A stretch of DNA of 64,000 nucleotides from Ectopseudomonas mendocina (GTDB taxonomy: Bacteria; Pseudomonadota; Gammaproteobacteria; Pseudomonadales; Pseudomonadaceae): contig NZ_SCFY01000004.1 in the NCBI RefSeq assembly GCF_007049795.1, positions 1 to 64,000 on the forward strand, written 5' to 3'. Under the pieces are notes generated by a model. The model was not told the origin of the DNA. It ran no database searches and worked only from the letters and a program-made list of their open reading frames with translations. Numbering within the stretch: the first letter of the stretch is position 1; the number at the start of each line of letters is the position of its first letter. The translations under genes and the position numbers were made by a program. Of this stretch, positions 26,185 through 35,938 are shown piece by piece.

Positions 26185-28275
26185 TCAGAAGTCGAAATCG
26201 ACCTTGGCCCAGAGGGTACGACCCGGCTCGTCGATACGGGTGTCAGCCGGGAAGCCGAAGCCAGCATCACCCGCCAGATTGAGGTGCTCGGCGTAGTTCT
26301 TGTCGAGCAGGTTATCCACACCGGCACTGAGCTTGACCTGCTTGCTCACGCGGTAGGCACCGTTGAGCGAGAGCACGCCGAAGCCGGCACTGTCACCAAA
26401 GTCCTGCCCCACCACATTGCCGCGCCCTTCGGCGATGCGCCCCTGACCATCGACCACACGCCACAGGGCGCCGACGCTCCAGTCATCACGCGCATAGGTC
26501 AAGCCCAGGCGCGCCTCCAGTGGCGGCATCTGCGGCAGAGCCTCGCCGTCACTGCTGTTCTTACCCCAGGCGTAGGCCAGGGTCGCGTCGGCCTTCCAGT
26601 TGGAATCGAAGGCATAGGCCACGCCCAGTTCACCGCCCATGATGCGTGCGTCGACATTGTCAGCTTGCGTGTTCATGCCCCGGTAGTCGAACAGGATGTA
26701 GTCGCGGATCTGCCCGGCATAGGCCGAGGCCCAGGCCTGCAGCTTGTCGTCCTGGTACTGGATGCCGATATCGAGCTGGGTGGTCTTCTCCGGCTCGATG
26801 CCGTCGAAGGCGTTGTCCGCGCCGGCTGGGCCATTGAGACCGGCGGAGAACAGCTCCCAGTAATCGGGGAAACGCTGCACGTGGCCGATGCCGGCATAGA
26901 CAGTGGTCGGCGAGGCGGACAGGTCGTGCTCGTAGCGCACGAAACCGCTGGGCAAGGTATCGGCACGGGTCTCGCCCGCCGTCGGGTTGGGCGTGGTCAT
27001 GCCCATCATGCTGGTGAAATTCTGCCGGTAGTCCTTGGCCGAGGCGCGATCCAGGCGTGCGCCGGAGATCAGCCGATCACGCTCGGCCAGGCTCCAGGTG
27101 GCTTCGGCGAACACGCCGTAGTTGTGCATCAGCGCGTCCTTGTCCCAGGGGAAGCGATCAGCGTCGACATAGGGCATGCCCATCATGCCGCCGCTAGAGC
27201 TGCGCTGGCGGTGTTCGCTGCGCTGCGCATCGACGCCGGTGATCAGCTCGACGTTGTCCCACTTCCAGGTCGCGGCCAGGCGTGCGCCGAGAGTGCGACG
27301 GTCGACCTGCGCCGCCATCGGCCCGGCCATCATGCTGCTTGGGTCCGGCACGCGCAGACGGAAGTTGTCCATGATGTGGTCGGCGTAGTTGTAGTAGACC
27401 TTGGCCTCGACCTTATCCAGCACGCCACCGAGGTTACTGCGCTCGATGCGCAGGCCGAGGCTTTCGCGCTTGAACTGAGTGCCGTCCATGCCACGGCCAC
27501 CGTAACGCGCTTCGCCATCGCCACGGCCAGCCGTGAGTTCGATCAGGGTATCGGCATCCGGGGTCCAGCCCAGGGCCACGTCGCCATTCCACTTGTCCCA
27601 GCGCGAGGCGATGGTGTCGCCGTCACCGTTGTCGTAATCGTCCGACTGCGAGCGGTTGCCCATCACCCGCAGGTAGCCCTGCTCGCTGCCCACGGCTCCA
27701 TCCAGGGTTCGGTCGAAACGGCCATTGGAGCCGGCCAGCACACTGGCATGCAGGCGCGCGCCCAGCTCACCGAAACGCTCCGGCTCGCGGTCAAAACGCA
27801 CCACCCCAGCCGAAGCACCCGGCCCCCAGATCACGGTTTGCGGGCCCTTGGTAACAGTTAGCCGATCGAAGGTTTCTGGCGAAATGTAGGAACTGGGTGC
27901 GTCCATCCGCCCCGGGCAGGCGCCGATCATCTGCCCGCCATCGGTGAGCAGCAGCAGGCGCGAGCCAAACAGCCCGCGCAACACCGGGTCACTGTTGCTG
28001 CCACCGCTACGAATCGCGGAGAAACCGGGAATGGTCTTGAGGTAGTCGGCCGCATCGCTGGCCGGCACCGGCTGGCGTGGGTCCTTGGGGTCGGCCACCA
28101 CGGTCAGCGGCGAGCTTTGCTGGATCGCCGTGATCACCGTGGGTGGCAGTTCGTGCACATGCTCCTCGGCAGCCTGCAATGCAGTCATGGAGCACAGGCC
28201 ACAGGCGACGGCCAGGGCGGACAAGGGAAAACGAGGGGGCACGGAAGCAGCGCCCGAAACGAAGGAAACGGACAT
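26185..28275 (-). CDS. oprC: TonB-dependent copper receptor OprC
   Basis: A 696-residue outer-membrane TonB-dependent receptor of the OprC/NosA family. A signal peptide of ~36 residues ends at ALQAAEEHVHELP. The plug domain contains the copper-site motif GACPGRMDAP (Cys and Met ligands), and the 22-strand barrel ends LWAKVDFDF with a terminal Phe. Met-rich stretches (TSMMGMTTPNP, GGMMGMPYVD, PSSMMAGPM) fit copper handling. The upstream DUF2946 and PCu(A)C genes lie on the same strand, consistent with a copper uptake operon. The binding site before ATG 28275 is weak. Confidence 0.93.
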   Translation of the reverse strand: MSVSFVSGAASVPPRFPLSALAVACGLCSMTALQAAEEHVHELPPTVITAIQQSSPLTVVADPKDPRQPVPASDAADYLKTIPGFSAIRSGGSNSDPVLRGLFGSRLLLLTDGGQMIGACPGRMDAPSSYISPETFDRLTVTKGPQTVIWGPGASAGVVRFDREPERFGELGARLHASVLAGSNGRFDRTLDGAVGSEQGYLRVMGNRSQSDDYDNGDGDTIASRWDKWNGDVALGWTPDADTLIELTAGRGDGEARYGGRGMDGTQFKRESLGLRIERSNLGGVLDKVEAKVYYNYADHIMDNFRLRVPDPSSMMAGPMAAQVDRRTLGARLAATWKWDNVELITGVDAQRSEHRQRSSSGGMMGMPYVDADRFPWDKDALMHNYGVFAEATWSLAERDRLISGARLDRASAKDYRQNFTSMMGMTTPNPTAGETRADTLPSGFVRYEHDLSASPTTVYAGIGHVQRFPDYWELFSAGLNGPAGADNAFDGIEPEKTTQLDIGIQYQDDKLQAWASAYAGQIRDYILFDYRGMNTQADNVDARIMGGELGVAYAFDSNWKADATLAYAWGKNSSDGEALPQMPPLEARLGLTYARDDWSVGALWRVVDGQGRIAEGRGNVVGQDFGDSAGFGVLSLNGAYRVSKQVKLSAGVDNLLDKNYAEHLNLAGDAGFGFPADTRIDEPGRTLWAKVDFDF

Positions 28276-28336
28276 GCGAATACCTGAAAAGTCGATTGGC
28301 GAAGAGGCTTGGTAATTGCCTCATGGATTAGTGACT

Positions 28337-28711
28337 TCAGGCGCGCATGGGCGGTGCGCGTGACAACGCATGAGGGTAATGAGCGCAAGGCAGCGACTGC
28401 GTCGGCCGCACGTTGCCAGTGTGATCAAGCGGCCCCTGCCACCGCATCGCCGACCAAGTGTCGTCGGCCAGCACCGGGCAGTGGGAGAACAACGAGCAGT
28501 AGCCGCAGGCGTCCGCCTGTAGCACCGGCTGGCTCTTGTCGAGCGAGACCGGCACGCTACCTGCCCCGTCATGACAGCTGAGCTCGCTCAGCCAGCGCCA
28601 GTCAGCCGGCTCGGCACGCAGCTGCGACGCCAGTGGCGCCAGCATGATGAGGACGAACGTCAGCAGCCCAAGCTGGGCGGCGAACGTGCGCCTGCGTGCC
28701 GTGAACAGCAT
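28337..28711 (-). CDS. DUF2946 protein (copper-linked)
   Basis: 124 residues with an N-terminal hydrophobic segment (LGLLTFVLIMLAPLASQL) that may be a signal anchor. A Cys/His-containing region follows: SCHDGAG, ADACGYCSLFSHCPVL. CGYC and the paired His/Cys residues could bind copper. Genes of this family commonly accompany copper receptors. Its start overlaps the PCu(A)C stop at 28711 and it precedes oprC by about 60 bases, so the three are probably co-transcribed. Confidence 0.8.
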   Translation of the reverse strand: MLFTARRRTFAAQLGLLTFVLIMLAPLASQLRAEPADWRWLSELSCHDGAGSVPVSLDKSQPVLQADACGYCSLFSHCPVLADDTWSAMRWQGPLDHTGNVRPTQSLPCAHYPHALSRAPPMRA

Positions 28712-29205
28712 CAGTGCTGGTGCTTGCCGTGGTCGTGAGCGTCGCCATGATCATGGCCTGCCGGTGCCTCTTTCTGCACCGCCACCTCGACCTCGACGGC
28801 CCCGGCTTTCTCGAAGGTCAGGGTCAGCGGGAAGCGCTCACCGTCCTTGGCCTGCTGTTTCAGGTTGAACAGCATGACGTGATAGCCCATGGGCTCGAAC
28901 TTCACCTCACCACCAGCGGGGATGGCCACGTCCTGCACCTGCTGCATTTTCATCACGCCACCTTCGTGCACATGCTCATGCAACTCGGCCTTGCCGGCCA
29001 CAGGCGTGCTGGCGCCTAGCAGACGATCGGCTTCACTGCCCTTGTTGTGGACAACGAAATAAGCGGCAGCAGTCGGCGCCACCGGCGGCATCTCGCGCGA
29101 CCAGGGGTGATCGATGTGCAGTTGACCGGCTTCGTACTCGTGGGCCTGTACCAACAGCGACGGCAGCAGCAGGGTGAGGCCGAGCAGGGTTTTCTTCAGG
29201 GTCAT
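28711..29205 (-). CDS. PCu(A)C-type periplasmic copper chaperone
   Basis: 164 residues with signal peptide MTLKKTLLGLTLLLPSLLVQA. The Cu(I)-binding pattern of the family is seen in HEHVHEGGVMKM followed by FEPMGYHVMLF. The C-terminus is a His/Asp-rich tail (GHDHGDAHDHGKHQH) that could bind further metal. These chaperones deliver copper to cytochrome oxidase or to copper uptake systems. The RBS AGGAGG is strong. First gene of the likely PCu(A)C-DUF2946-oprC operon. Confidence 0.93.
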   Translation of the reverse strand: MTLKKTLLGLTLLLPSLLVQAHEYEAGQLHIDHPWSREMPPVAPTAAAYFVVHNKGSEADRLLGASTPVAGKAELHEHVHEGGVMKMQQVQDVAIPAGGEVKFEPMGYHVMLFNLKQQAKDGERFPLTLTFEKAGAVEVEVAVQKEAPAGHDHGDAHDHGKHQH

Positions 29206-29278
29206 GGGTGTTGCCTCCTGGTTTGGAATCGAATCATGGGTCGAGCGTACAACGTCTTGCGACGATCAAGCTGTTAGT

Positions 29279-30652
29279 TCATGCCTGCGGTTGGGCCGCT
29301 GGCCGTAGTTGGCGGTAGCGTGCGAGCAGCCAGTCGAACGCGAGGAGCAGCAGCAGCGAAGCGCCGACCAGTGGGAAGATCACGCCGAGCACGATCATCA
29401 CGCCGATGGCGGTCTTCCAGCGCGGCAGGTCGTGGCGCAGCGGCGGCACGCCCAAGCGTCCGGCAGGGCGGCGTTTCCACCACAGCACCAGACCGCTGAC
29501 GGAGCTGAAGATGATCAGCAGGCACACCGCCGCCATCAGCAGTTGGTTGGCCAGGCCAAACAGCTTGCCTTCGTGCAGCATCACCCCGGTTTCAACGGTT
29601 TTCGCCACCGGGCCGTAGTCCTGCCAGCGCACGTCGGCGAGTACCGCACCGCTGTATTGATCGAAGTGCAACGTGGCGTCGTTGCGCGGGTCGTCAGCGA
29701 ACAACGCGACGGTGTAAACGCCCTGCTCGCCTTTCGGCAGGCTGATGCTGTAGCCGGGCTGGACACCACGCTCGGCGGCGCTGTCGACCACATGCTGCAG
29801 CAAGTTGGCGGAGGTAGCTGCAGGTTGATGCCCGGCATGGCCGTGATGCGCGGCATGCGGGTCGGAAGCCGGCAGCGGCGTGACTTCCACCGCCCAGGCC
29901 ACGGTCTGCTGGCTGCTGCTATTGAGGCTGCCGGTCAGCTGCCCGGATTTGGGCACGTCATCCCACATCGCGGCAGGAAAGTGATTCCAGGCGCCGGCGA
30001 ACTGCGCACCCCAGTAGCCCGTCCAGGTCATGCCGGTGAGCAGCATGAACAGCAGCAATGCGCTACCCCAGAAGCCGGTCACCGCATGCAGGTCGCGCCA
30101 CCACAGGCGGCCACGCGCGCTCAGGCGCGGCCACAGCACACCCGCCCCGCTGCTGCCGCGCGGCCACCACAGGTACAGGCCGGATACCACCAAGACGATG
30201 CCCCAGCCCGCGGCCAGTTCGATCAGCCGGTCGCCGACGGTGCCGATCAGCAGATCACCGTGCAACTTGCGCACTACCGCCTGCAGATTCCACAACGCAT
30301 CCTGGGTGCCGAGCAGGCTGCCATTGTAAGGATCGATGAACAGGATCAGCTCCTGGCCGTCCTGATTGATCACGAACTGCGCGCTGCGATCCTGCGCAGC
30401 GGGCGGCAGGTATTTGCTGACCGCCGCCTGCGGGTAGGCTTCGCGGACGATGGCCAGTTGCTGATCAGCACTCAGGCGCTGCTCGGCGACCGGCACCTGC
30501 AGCAGGTCGGCGTACATCCAGGTATCGAGCTGCGGTTTGAACAGGTAGATGATCCCGGTGACCGACAGCAGGATCATGAACGGAATGACGAACAGCCCGG
30601 CATAGAAGTGCCAGCGCCAGGCCAGGTTGTAGAACGAGGTGGACTCACGCAT
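29279..30652 (-). CDS. PepSY-associated membrane protein
   Basis: A 457-residue inner-membrane protein with a PepSY_TM architecture: TM1 FYAGLFVIPFMILLSVTGII near the N-terminus, a periplasmic PepSY-type region, middle TMs (ELAAGWGIVLVVSGLYLWWP, GFWGSALLLFMLLTGMTWTG) and C-terminal TMs. A His-rich loop (HAAHHGHAGH) may bind metal. Such proteins are linked to siderophore or metal reduction in the periplasm. ATG 30652 (MRESTSF) follows GGAGG and is preferred over 30679. It lies downstream of another PepSY protein and a TonB receptor. Confidence 0.85.
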   Translation of the reverse strand: MRESTSFYNLAWRWHFYAGLFVIPFMILLSVTGIIYLFKPQLDTWMYADLLQVPVAEQRLSADQQLAIVREAYPQAAVSKYLPPAAQDRSAQFVINQDGQELILFIDPYNGSLLGTQDALWNLQAVVRKLHGDLLIGTVGDRLIELAAGWGIVLVVSGLYLWWPRGSSGAGVLWPRLSARGRLWWRDLHAVTGFWGSALLLFMLLTGMTWTGYWGAQFAGAWNHFPAAMWDDVPKSGQLTGSLNSSSQQTVAWAVEVTPLPASDPHAAHHGHAGHQPAATSANLLQHVVDSAAERGVQPGYSISLPKGEQGVYTVALFADDPRNDATLHFDQYSGAVLADVRWQDYGPVAKTVETGVMLHEGKLFGLANQLLMAAVCLLIIFSSVSGLVLWWKRRPAGRLGVPPLRHDLPRWKTAIGVMIVLGVIFPLVGASLLLLLAFDWLLARYRQLRPAAQPQA

Positions 30653-30688
30653 GGCAGGTGCCTCCATCAGGGGTTTCATGAAAGGGGT

Positions 30689-32187
30689 TCACAACGACCC
30701 TCCTTCGTTTCGCAGGAGCGCGTTTCTGCGCTTCGGCACTCGTGCACGACGTAAACGTCGCCAGCCCAGCACCGTGCCGCTGAGGCAGATCACCAAACCG
30801 CCAAGGCTGAAGGCGATGATCAGGGCTTCGCGCAGCAACGGGCGCTCCAGTAGCGGCGGCCAGTCCCAGCTGTGCAGCAGGTTGAACAGCCAGCGGCCGA
30901 CCCGCTGGCGCTGGTCATGCCGCGCGACCATCTCGCCGCTGGCCGGGTCGAGGTAGACCCAGGTCTGCTCAGGGTCATCGAAGCGCACCCGCAGCACCGG
31001 CAGCGGTCGGTTCTGCGAGCCGTACATGCTTTGCGCATCGCGGGCGAAGTAGTAGGTATCGAAGCGCTCCAGCCACTCGCTTTGCAGTGCCGCAGCTGGC
31101 GCCATAAGGTGGGCCGTATCGAGCAGTTGTTCGCGGGGCAGCTGACACAGCAAGGTCTCGCCGTGCAGCATGCGGCTCTCGCCGCTCGTGCCACCAGATA
31201 GGTGCTGCCATCGAGGCGACGCCATTCCAGCTCGACCACATCCAGCTCGGTGCGCAGCAGTTGCAGTGCGCTGCTGACGGAAAGCGAGATATCCGCCGCC
31301 CGTAACTCGCCGCCCTGCATCAGCGCAGCGTCGAGGCGCGAACGGCTGTCGGTGGCGCCCCAGGGCCGCATGGACATCAGGCCACTGAAGATCCACGCCA
31401 CCAGCACGACGCCGAACAGCAGGCCGCCGATATGGTGCCAACGCAACCAGCCACCGGAGTATGGGCTGCGGGAACCGTTGCGATAGGGCTTGCGAAAACG
31501 CCAGCGCATCAGACCAACCACCATGCCCAGTGCGGCCATGGCCGTGCCCAGCAGGGACAGGCCGATCACCAGTACGCGCCAACCATTGTCGAAACCGAAG
31601 CCACTACGTAGCGGATAGAGCCAGTGCAACCAGGCACCCAGCCAATTCCAGCGCCGCTCCTGCAGGCTGGCATCACGCACTACTTCGCCAGTCTTGCCCG
31701 ACAGGTAAAGCCAGGTACGCTCGGCATCGCCCAGCTCGACCAGATGCAATGGGCGCTCGGTATCCAGCGCACGTGAATGCGTCCAGACATCTTCCTCGAA
31801 CTGGCCGCGATAGCGCAGCGGCACGTCGCCGGCATATTGCCGGGCGCCAGCCAGCGCCCAGGCTTCGTCGGCGCGCGCCAGGGGCTCACCTCTGAGCGCA
31901 TCGAGGGTCACGCGGCGCCCGTCGGCCAGCTCCAGCAGATAGAACGGCTGGCCGCCCAGGCTGCTCAGGCGCAGCCGCTGCAACGGCAGCTGCGCCCATT
32001 GCGCCGGCACCTCGGCGCAGCAGCTCGTGGGCAGTGCCGGTAGATGCCCGAGGCGCTCGCTGCCGGTCAGCTTGGGGTAGCCGACATACAGCATCACCAC
32101 CCCGGAGACGAACCACAGCGCCATCAGCAGGCACAGGCTGATACCCAGCCAGCGATGCCAGAGGTACAGCTGGCGTTTCAGCGCCAT
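30689..32187 (-). pseudogene. PepSY-domain membrane protein, frameshifted
   Basis: An N-terminal part starting MALKRQLYLWHRWLGISLCL (32187) reads well through two TM segments and PepSY-type regions to STYLVAR at about 31188. There the frame changes: SGESRMLHGETLL continues in another frame to the stop at 30689. Removal of one base in a CGx-AGC junction near 31186-31188 would explain it. Rejoined, the product would be about 500 residues. Either an inactivated gene or a base-call error. Its start overlaps the stop of the TonB receptor gene (TGATG), so it was translationally coupled to it. Confidence 0.8.
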
Positions 32188-34343
32188 CAGTAACGCCACT
32201 GCACAGCCACTTCCAGGCTGCGTGGCTCGCCCAGGTAGTACTGGGTGTTGCTCTGGTGGATGAAGCGGGCGTAGGTCTCGTCGGTGAGATTGCGCAGCCG
32301 CGCGCTGAGCTCGGTGTGAGCATCCAGATCGTGCTTGAGGAACAGCCCGTAGACCGTGTACGACGGCACCCACATGGTGTTGGCGGTATTGGCGTAGACC
32401 GAGGAGACATAACGCGCATCGGCCCCCACCTGCCAGTCCGGCGCAACGTCATAGGTCAGCCAGAGGTTGGCCACGCGCTCGGGAATGTTCACCGGGTTCT
32501 TGCCTTTGCGCGATACCGCCACACCGCCGACGTTTTCGTTGAACTCGTCGTATTCGGCACGTACCCAGGCGACGTTACCGGCGGCGAGCAACTGCGGGGT
32601 GATCTTGAACGAAGCAGCCAGTTCGACACCGGTGGAGGTCTGCTGCCCGGCCTGCTCGGTGGTATTTGGCACACTGGAAGATGGCACCGAAATGTTCTTG
32701 CGCACGATACGGTAGGCCGCCGCTGTCGCCGAGCCGCGCCCATCGAGGAAGTCGAACTTGCTGCCCACTTCCACCTGGCGTCCGGTGCTCAGGTCGAAAT
32801 CGGCGACCTGGGCGACCGAGGCGCTGGTCAGCGTGCCACCTGGCGGCTCGGCCGAGGTGCTGTATTGGCTGTAAAGGCTGATGGCATCGGTGAGGTCATA
32901 GACCAGACCGACACGCCCGGTGAAGGCATCCCAGCGGCGATCCAGCTCGACGCGGGTCGCATGCTCGACCACCTCGAAGTCGATATGGTCGTAGCGCAGC
33001 GCAGTGATCAGAGCCAGACGATCGGTCAGCCGGGTACGGTTCTCGACAAAGGCAGAGGAGGTATCGGTCCAGGTACTGCGGCCCTTGGTACGTGGGGCGT
33101 CCATGCCTGGGATGTCGAGAAACTTGCCCGGGTCGAAACCGTTGGGGTCGACCGTGTCGAAGTTCGCCGAGATCGACAGCGGGTAGTTGGTCTGCTGGTT
33201 GCGGCTGTACTCCAGACCGAAGGCCCAGTCGCTGGCCCGGCCGAACAGATCGCCGGCATGGGTCAGCTCGAAACGGTCGCCATTGACCTCTTGATCATGC
33301 CGTTGGCGATAAGCTGCCAAGCGCGAGACTTCGGTACCCGCGGCGTTGTAGATGTAACGCTCGAGATTGCGGTAATCGCGCTGACCCTTGTAGTGGTAGA
33401 AGGTGTTGCGCAACTGGGTAGAGTCGTCGAGGCGGTAGTCGGTGATCGAGCGCAGCCAGCGAGTGCGTTGCTCGTAGCGGCCATCCTCGACGTTGTAGTT
33501 GTTGAAACGGTTGTGTTTGTCGATACGCAGTTTGCCACTCAACGGCTGCAACACCGGCGAGCCCCAATACGGGCTGTCTTCCTGCTCCTCCAGGTACTCG
33601 ATGGCCAGAGTGTGGGAGAGCTGGTCGTTGATATCGCTGAGCAGGGAAAAGGCCAGATTGCCGGCCCCATTTTCCTGGCGGTCGATATAGCCATTAGTGT
33701 GAGTGCGGCTGTAATCCAGGCGCGCATAATGCCGCGGCCCGTCGCCCTGATTGAGCGCCTGATTGACGCCGATGGCGGTTTCCCAGGTGTCGTAGCGCGA
33801 GTAGCTGACGCGCCCTTCCAGGCTGTCCTTGTCACGGCTGGCAAGCTTGGTGATGTAGTTCAGGCTGCCGCCCACCGCGCCACTGCCATTGAGGAAGGAC
33901 GACGGCCCACCAAGCAGTTCGACTCGGTCGTAGATCCAGGCGCCAACAGGACGCGCCGAACCGCCGTACTGCAGGTTGATGCCATTGAACAGTTGGCCGA
34001 TCTGCGCGCCATTGAAGCCCCGATAGGCTACGTAACCGCCCCAGCCGGGCGGTGCTGAGGCGTTCACGCCGGGCAAGGCATTGGCGGCATCTTGAAAGTT
34101 GCGTACGCCCAGGCGCTCCATGGTCGCCCGATCCGCCACGCTGACCGAGGCCGGATTTTCACGAACGCTGAGATTTAGGCGCGAGCCGCTCTCGATGGTT
34201 TTGTCCAGGTTGATGCCAGTAGCCTCGTCGGGCTCGGCAGCAACGGCAGATACGGTGCTGGCAGGCAGCGTCAGGGCGTCATCTTGCGCCCAGGAAAGGG
34301 AGGCACTGCAGGCGAGCAGCGCCAGGGTAGTCATGCGAAACAT
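32187..34343 (-). CDS. TonB-dependent siderophore-type receptor
   Basis: A 718-residue outer-membrane receptor. The signal peptide MFRMTTLALLACSASLSWA is followed by the plug domain (SVRENPASVSVADRATMERLG ... GAVGGSLNYITK) and a beta-barrel ending SLEVAVQWRY. The sequence is of the ferric-siderophore receptor class; the ligand cannot be assigned. No signalling-domain extension is present, so it is not a FecA-type transducer. Start 34343 gives the signal peptide and follows GGAAG. It is coupled to the PepSY gene downstream, and a DUF2946 gene lies 72 bases upstream. I found no clear Fur box. Confidence 0.9.
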   Translation of the reverse strand: MFRMTTLALLACSASLSWAQDDALTLPASTVSAVAAEPDEATGINLDKTIESGSRLNLSVRENPASVSVADRATMERLGVRNFQDAANALPGVNASAPPGWGGYVAYRGFNGAQIGQLFNGINLQYGGSARPVGAWIYDRVELLGGPSSFLNGSGAVGGSLNYITKLASRDKDSLEGRVSYSRYDTWETAIGVNQALNQGDGPRHYARLDYSRTHTNGYIDRQENGAGNLAFSLLSDINDQLSHTLAIEYLEEQEDSPYWGSPVLQPLSGKLRIDKHNRFNNYNVEDGRYEQRTRWLRSITDYRLDDSTQLRNTFYHYKGQRDYRNLERYIYNAAGTEVSRLAAYRQRHDQEVNGDRFELTHAGDLFGRASDWAFGLEYSRNQQTNYPLSISANFDTVDPNGFDPGKFLDIPGMDAPRTKGRSTWTDTSSAFVENRTRLTDRLALITALRYDHIDFEVVEHATRVELDRRWDAFTGRVGLVYDLTDAISLYSQYSTSAEPPGGTLTSASVAQVADFDLSTGRQVEVGSKFDFLDGRGSATAAAYRIVRKNISVPSSSVPNTTEQAGQQTSTGVELAASFKITPQLLAAGNVAWVRAEYDEFNENVGGVAVSRKGKNPVNIPERVANLWLTYDVAPDWQVGADARYVSSVYANTANTMWVPSYTVYGLFLKHDLDAHTELSARLRNLTDETYARFIHQSNTQYYLGEPRSLEVAVQWRY

Positions 34344-34415
34344 GTAAGGCTTCCAGGCTTTTGTTAGATAAGCCCGCACTCGACCTGGCCTCAAAGCCAG
34401 GTCGAACGGGCGATT

Positions 34416-34811
34416 TCAGAGCGCAGGAAGCAGGGAGGGAGAAGCGCGAGGGTTGGCGGGAGGCCAGCGATAGCGGGAAAGACGCGGGATATGCAGGGCT
34501 GGCAGCGGACGCACGCGTTCTGCAGCGAGCAGACCGAGCAGCCCGAAGAACGCCGCCAGGATGATCGCACTGAACAGGCTGGCCAGGGCGCAGCCCGTGC
34601 CGGTGGCCGGGTTCGGCGCGACGATGCCGGAACCATCGAGGTTAGCGCCCGCGCCAAAATTGCCATCGAACGAGCAGTACTGGCCGTCCAGACCGCTGAG
34701 TTGCATGCCGGCCATCTGGCCGTGGCTGATCGCGCAGACGAACGCACTGAACAGGATGCTGAAGTACAGCACCCAGGCAGTCAGTGAGCGGTCTTTTCGG
34801 GCCAGTTTCAT
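34416..34811 (-). CDS. DUF2946-like protein
   Basis: 131 residues. MKLARKDRSLTAWVLYFSIL begins a TM helix; HGQMAGMQLSGLDGQYCSFDG is the His/Met/Cys region and a second TM (ALASLFSAIILAAFFGLLGLL) follows. The pattern matches the DUF2946 family that accompanies metal receptors. It precedes the TonB receptor and is the first gene of that operon. It differs from the other DUF2946 protein at 28337, so the cluster holds two paralogues. Confidence 0.75.
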   Translation of the reverse strand: MKLARKDRSLTAWVLYFSILFSAFVCAISHGQMAGMQLSGLDGQYCSFDGNFGAGANLDGSGIVAPNPATGTGCALASLFSAIILAAFFGLLGLLAAERVRPLPALHIPRLSRYRWPPANPRASPSLLPAL

Positions 34812-34917
34812 GGGGCGCGACTCTAAACAGAGGATGGCAGCGCGACACTGCGGTGCGTTGCCGCAGGCGTTTGATGCAGGAGTCTAGCAGAGGCTCATGT
34901 CTTTATCGCGATGAGTG

Positions 34918-35838
34918 TTAACACCACGGCGCAACGTCCAGCAAACGCTGGCAACGCAGTTGCACGAATTCGCGCAGCAGATGCACCGCCTTGCTCAGCT
35001 GAGCACGGTGCGCACACACCAGATACAGAGGCGTCGGCTCGCCCAGCCAGTTCGGCAGCAGCACCTGCAGGCGCCCTTCGCACACGTCTTCGGCGACATC
35101 CAGCCAGGACTTGTACACCACACCCCGCCCGGCCACGGCCCAGCGCCGGGTGACATCGGCATCGTCGCAGACCCGGTCACCCGCGACATTCATCAGCACC
35201 TCGCGCTTGCCATCCTGAAAGTGCCAACGATCATAAGCACGGCCATGCAACATATAGAGCAGGCAGTTGTGCTGATGCAGCTCCTCTACGCTCTGCGGCG
35301 AACCGTGCTGGGCGATATAGGAAGGCGAAGCGCAGAGCACTCGACGATTATCCGGTGCCACCGGCAGCGCCACCAGGCTGGAATCCTCCGGGGCGCCGTA
35401 GCGCAGGGCGATGTCCACCGGCTCACGAAACAGATCGGTCACCCGATCTGCCAGCAGCAGGCGCAGCTGCAGTTGTGGATGCTCGCTCTGGAACTCGTCG
35501 AGCCAGGGCAGCAGCGTATTGCGCCCCAGATCCGAGGGCGCCGACAACTGCAGCACACCGCGAATCCCTTCCTGGCTGCCAACCAGTTGCTGGCGCCCTT
35601 CCTCCAGGCTCTGCAGCGCCAGCCGGGCATGCACCAGATACAGCTCGCCCTCGGGCGTCAGGCGCAGGCTGCGCGTCGAACGTGCCAACAGGCGCACCTG
35701 TAGTTGCTGCTCCAGACGCTTGAGGGCGGCGCTGGCCACGGCTGGCGACACATCCAGCAGCCGCGCCGCAGCGGAAAGGCTGCCGGTTTCGGCGGTACGC
35801 ACGAAGAGTTGCAGGTCGTCGAAGCGAAGCATGGTCAT
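34918..35838 (-). CDS. LysR-family regulator
   Basis: 306 residues. The winged helix-turn-helix at ~5-65 (FDDLQLFVRTAETGSLSAAA ... PAVASAALKRLEQQLQVRL) is followed by the substrate-binding-like domain. It is divergent from the monooxygenase/oxidoreductase pair at 35939-37286, its likely target. Starts at 35838 or 35832 are possible. A palindrome overlapping its own leader (35842-35862) suggests autoregulation. Confidence 0.9.
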   Translation of the reverse strand: MTMLRFDDLQLFVRTAETGSLSAAARLLDVSPAVASAALKRLEQQLQVRLLARSTRSLRLTPEGELYLVHARLALQSLEEGRQQLVGSQEGIRGVLQLSAPSDLGRNTLLPWLDEFQSEHPQLQLRLLLADRVTDLFREPVDIALRYGAPEDSSLVALPVAPDNRRVLCASPSYIAQHGSPQSVEELHQHNCLLYMLHGRAYDRWHFQDGKREVLMNVAGDRVCDDADVTRRWAVAGRGVVYKSWLDVAEDVCEGRLQVLLPNWLGEPTPLYLVCAHRAQLSKAVHLLREFVQLRCQRLLDVAPWC

Positions 35839-35841
35839 TTA

Positions 35842-35862
35842 CTTTCAAAAAAATGATGAAAG
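35842..35862. promoter_or_regulatory. Candidate LysR operator
   Basis: CTTTCA, nine bases, TGAAAG: an inverted repeat containing a T-N11-A core, four bases upstream of the LysR start and about 77 bases from the divergent gene. Confidence 0.4.
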
Positions 35863-35938
35863 AGACTCTATTACCAGCCTATTTTTCTTGCCACACAAAT
35901 AAACGAACATAGCTCCACTACCTCCACCGGAGCCAACC

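Noticed and set aside
26155..27861. Long plus-strand open frame opposite oprC
   Set aside because: oprC on the minus strand has a full set of receptor features; the opposite frame is compositionally biased shadow coding.
34812..34917. Fur box upstream of the DUF2946-TonB receptor genes
   Set aside because: No convincing match to the 19-base GATAATGATAATCATTATC pattern was found.
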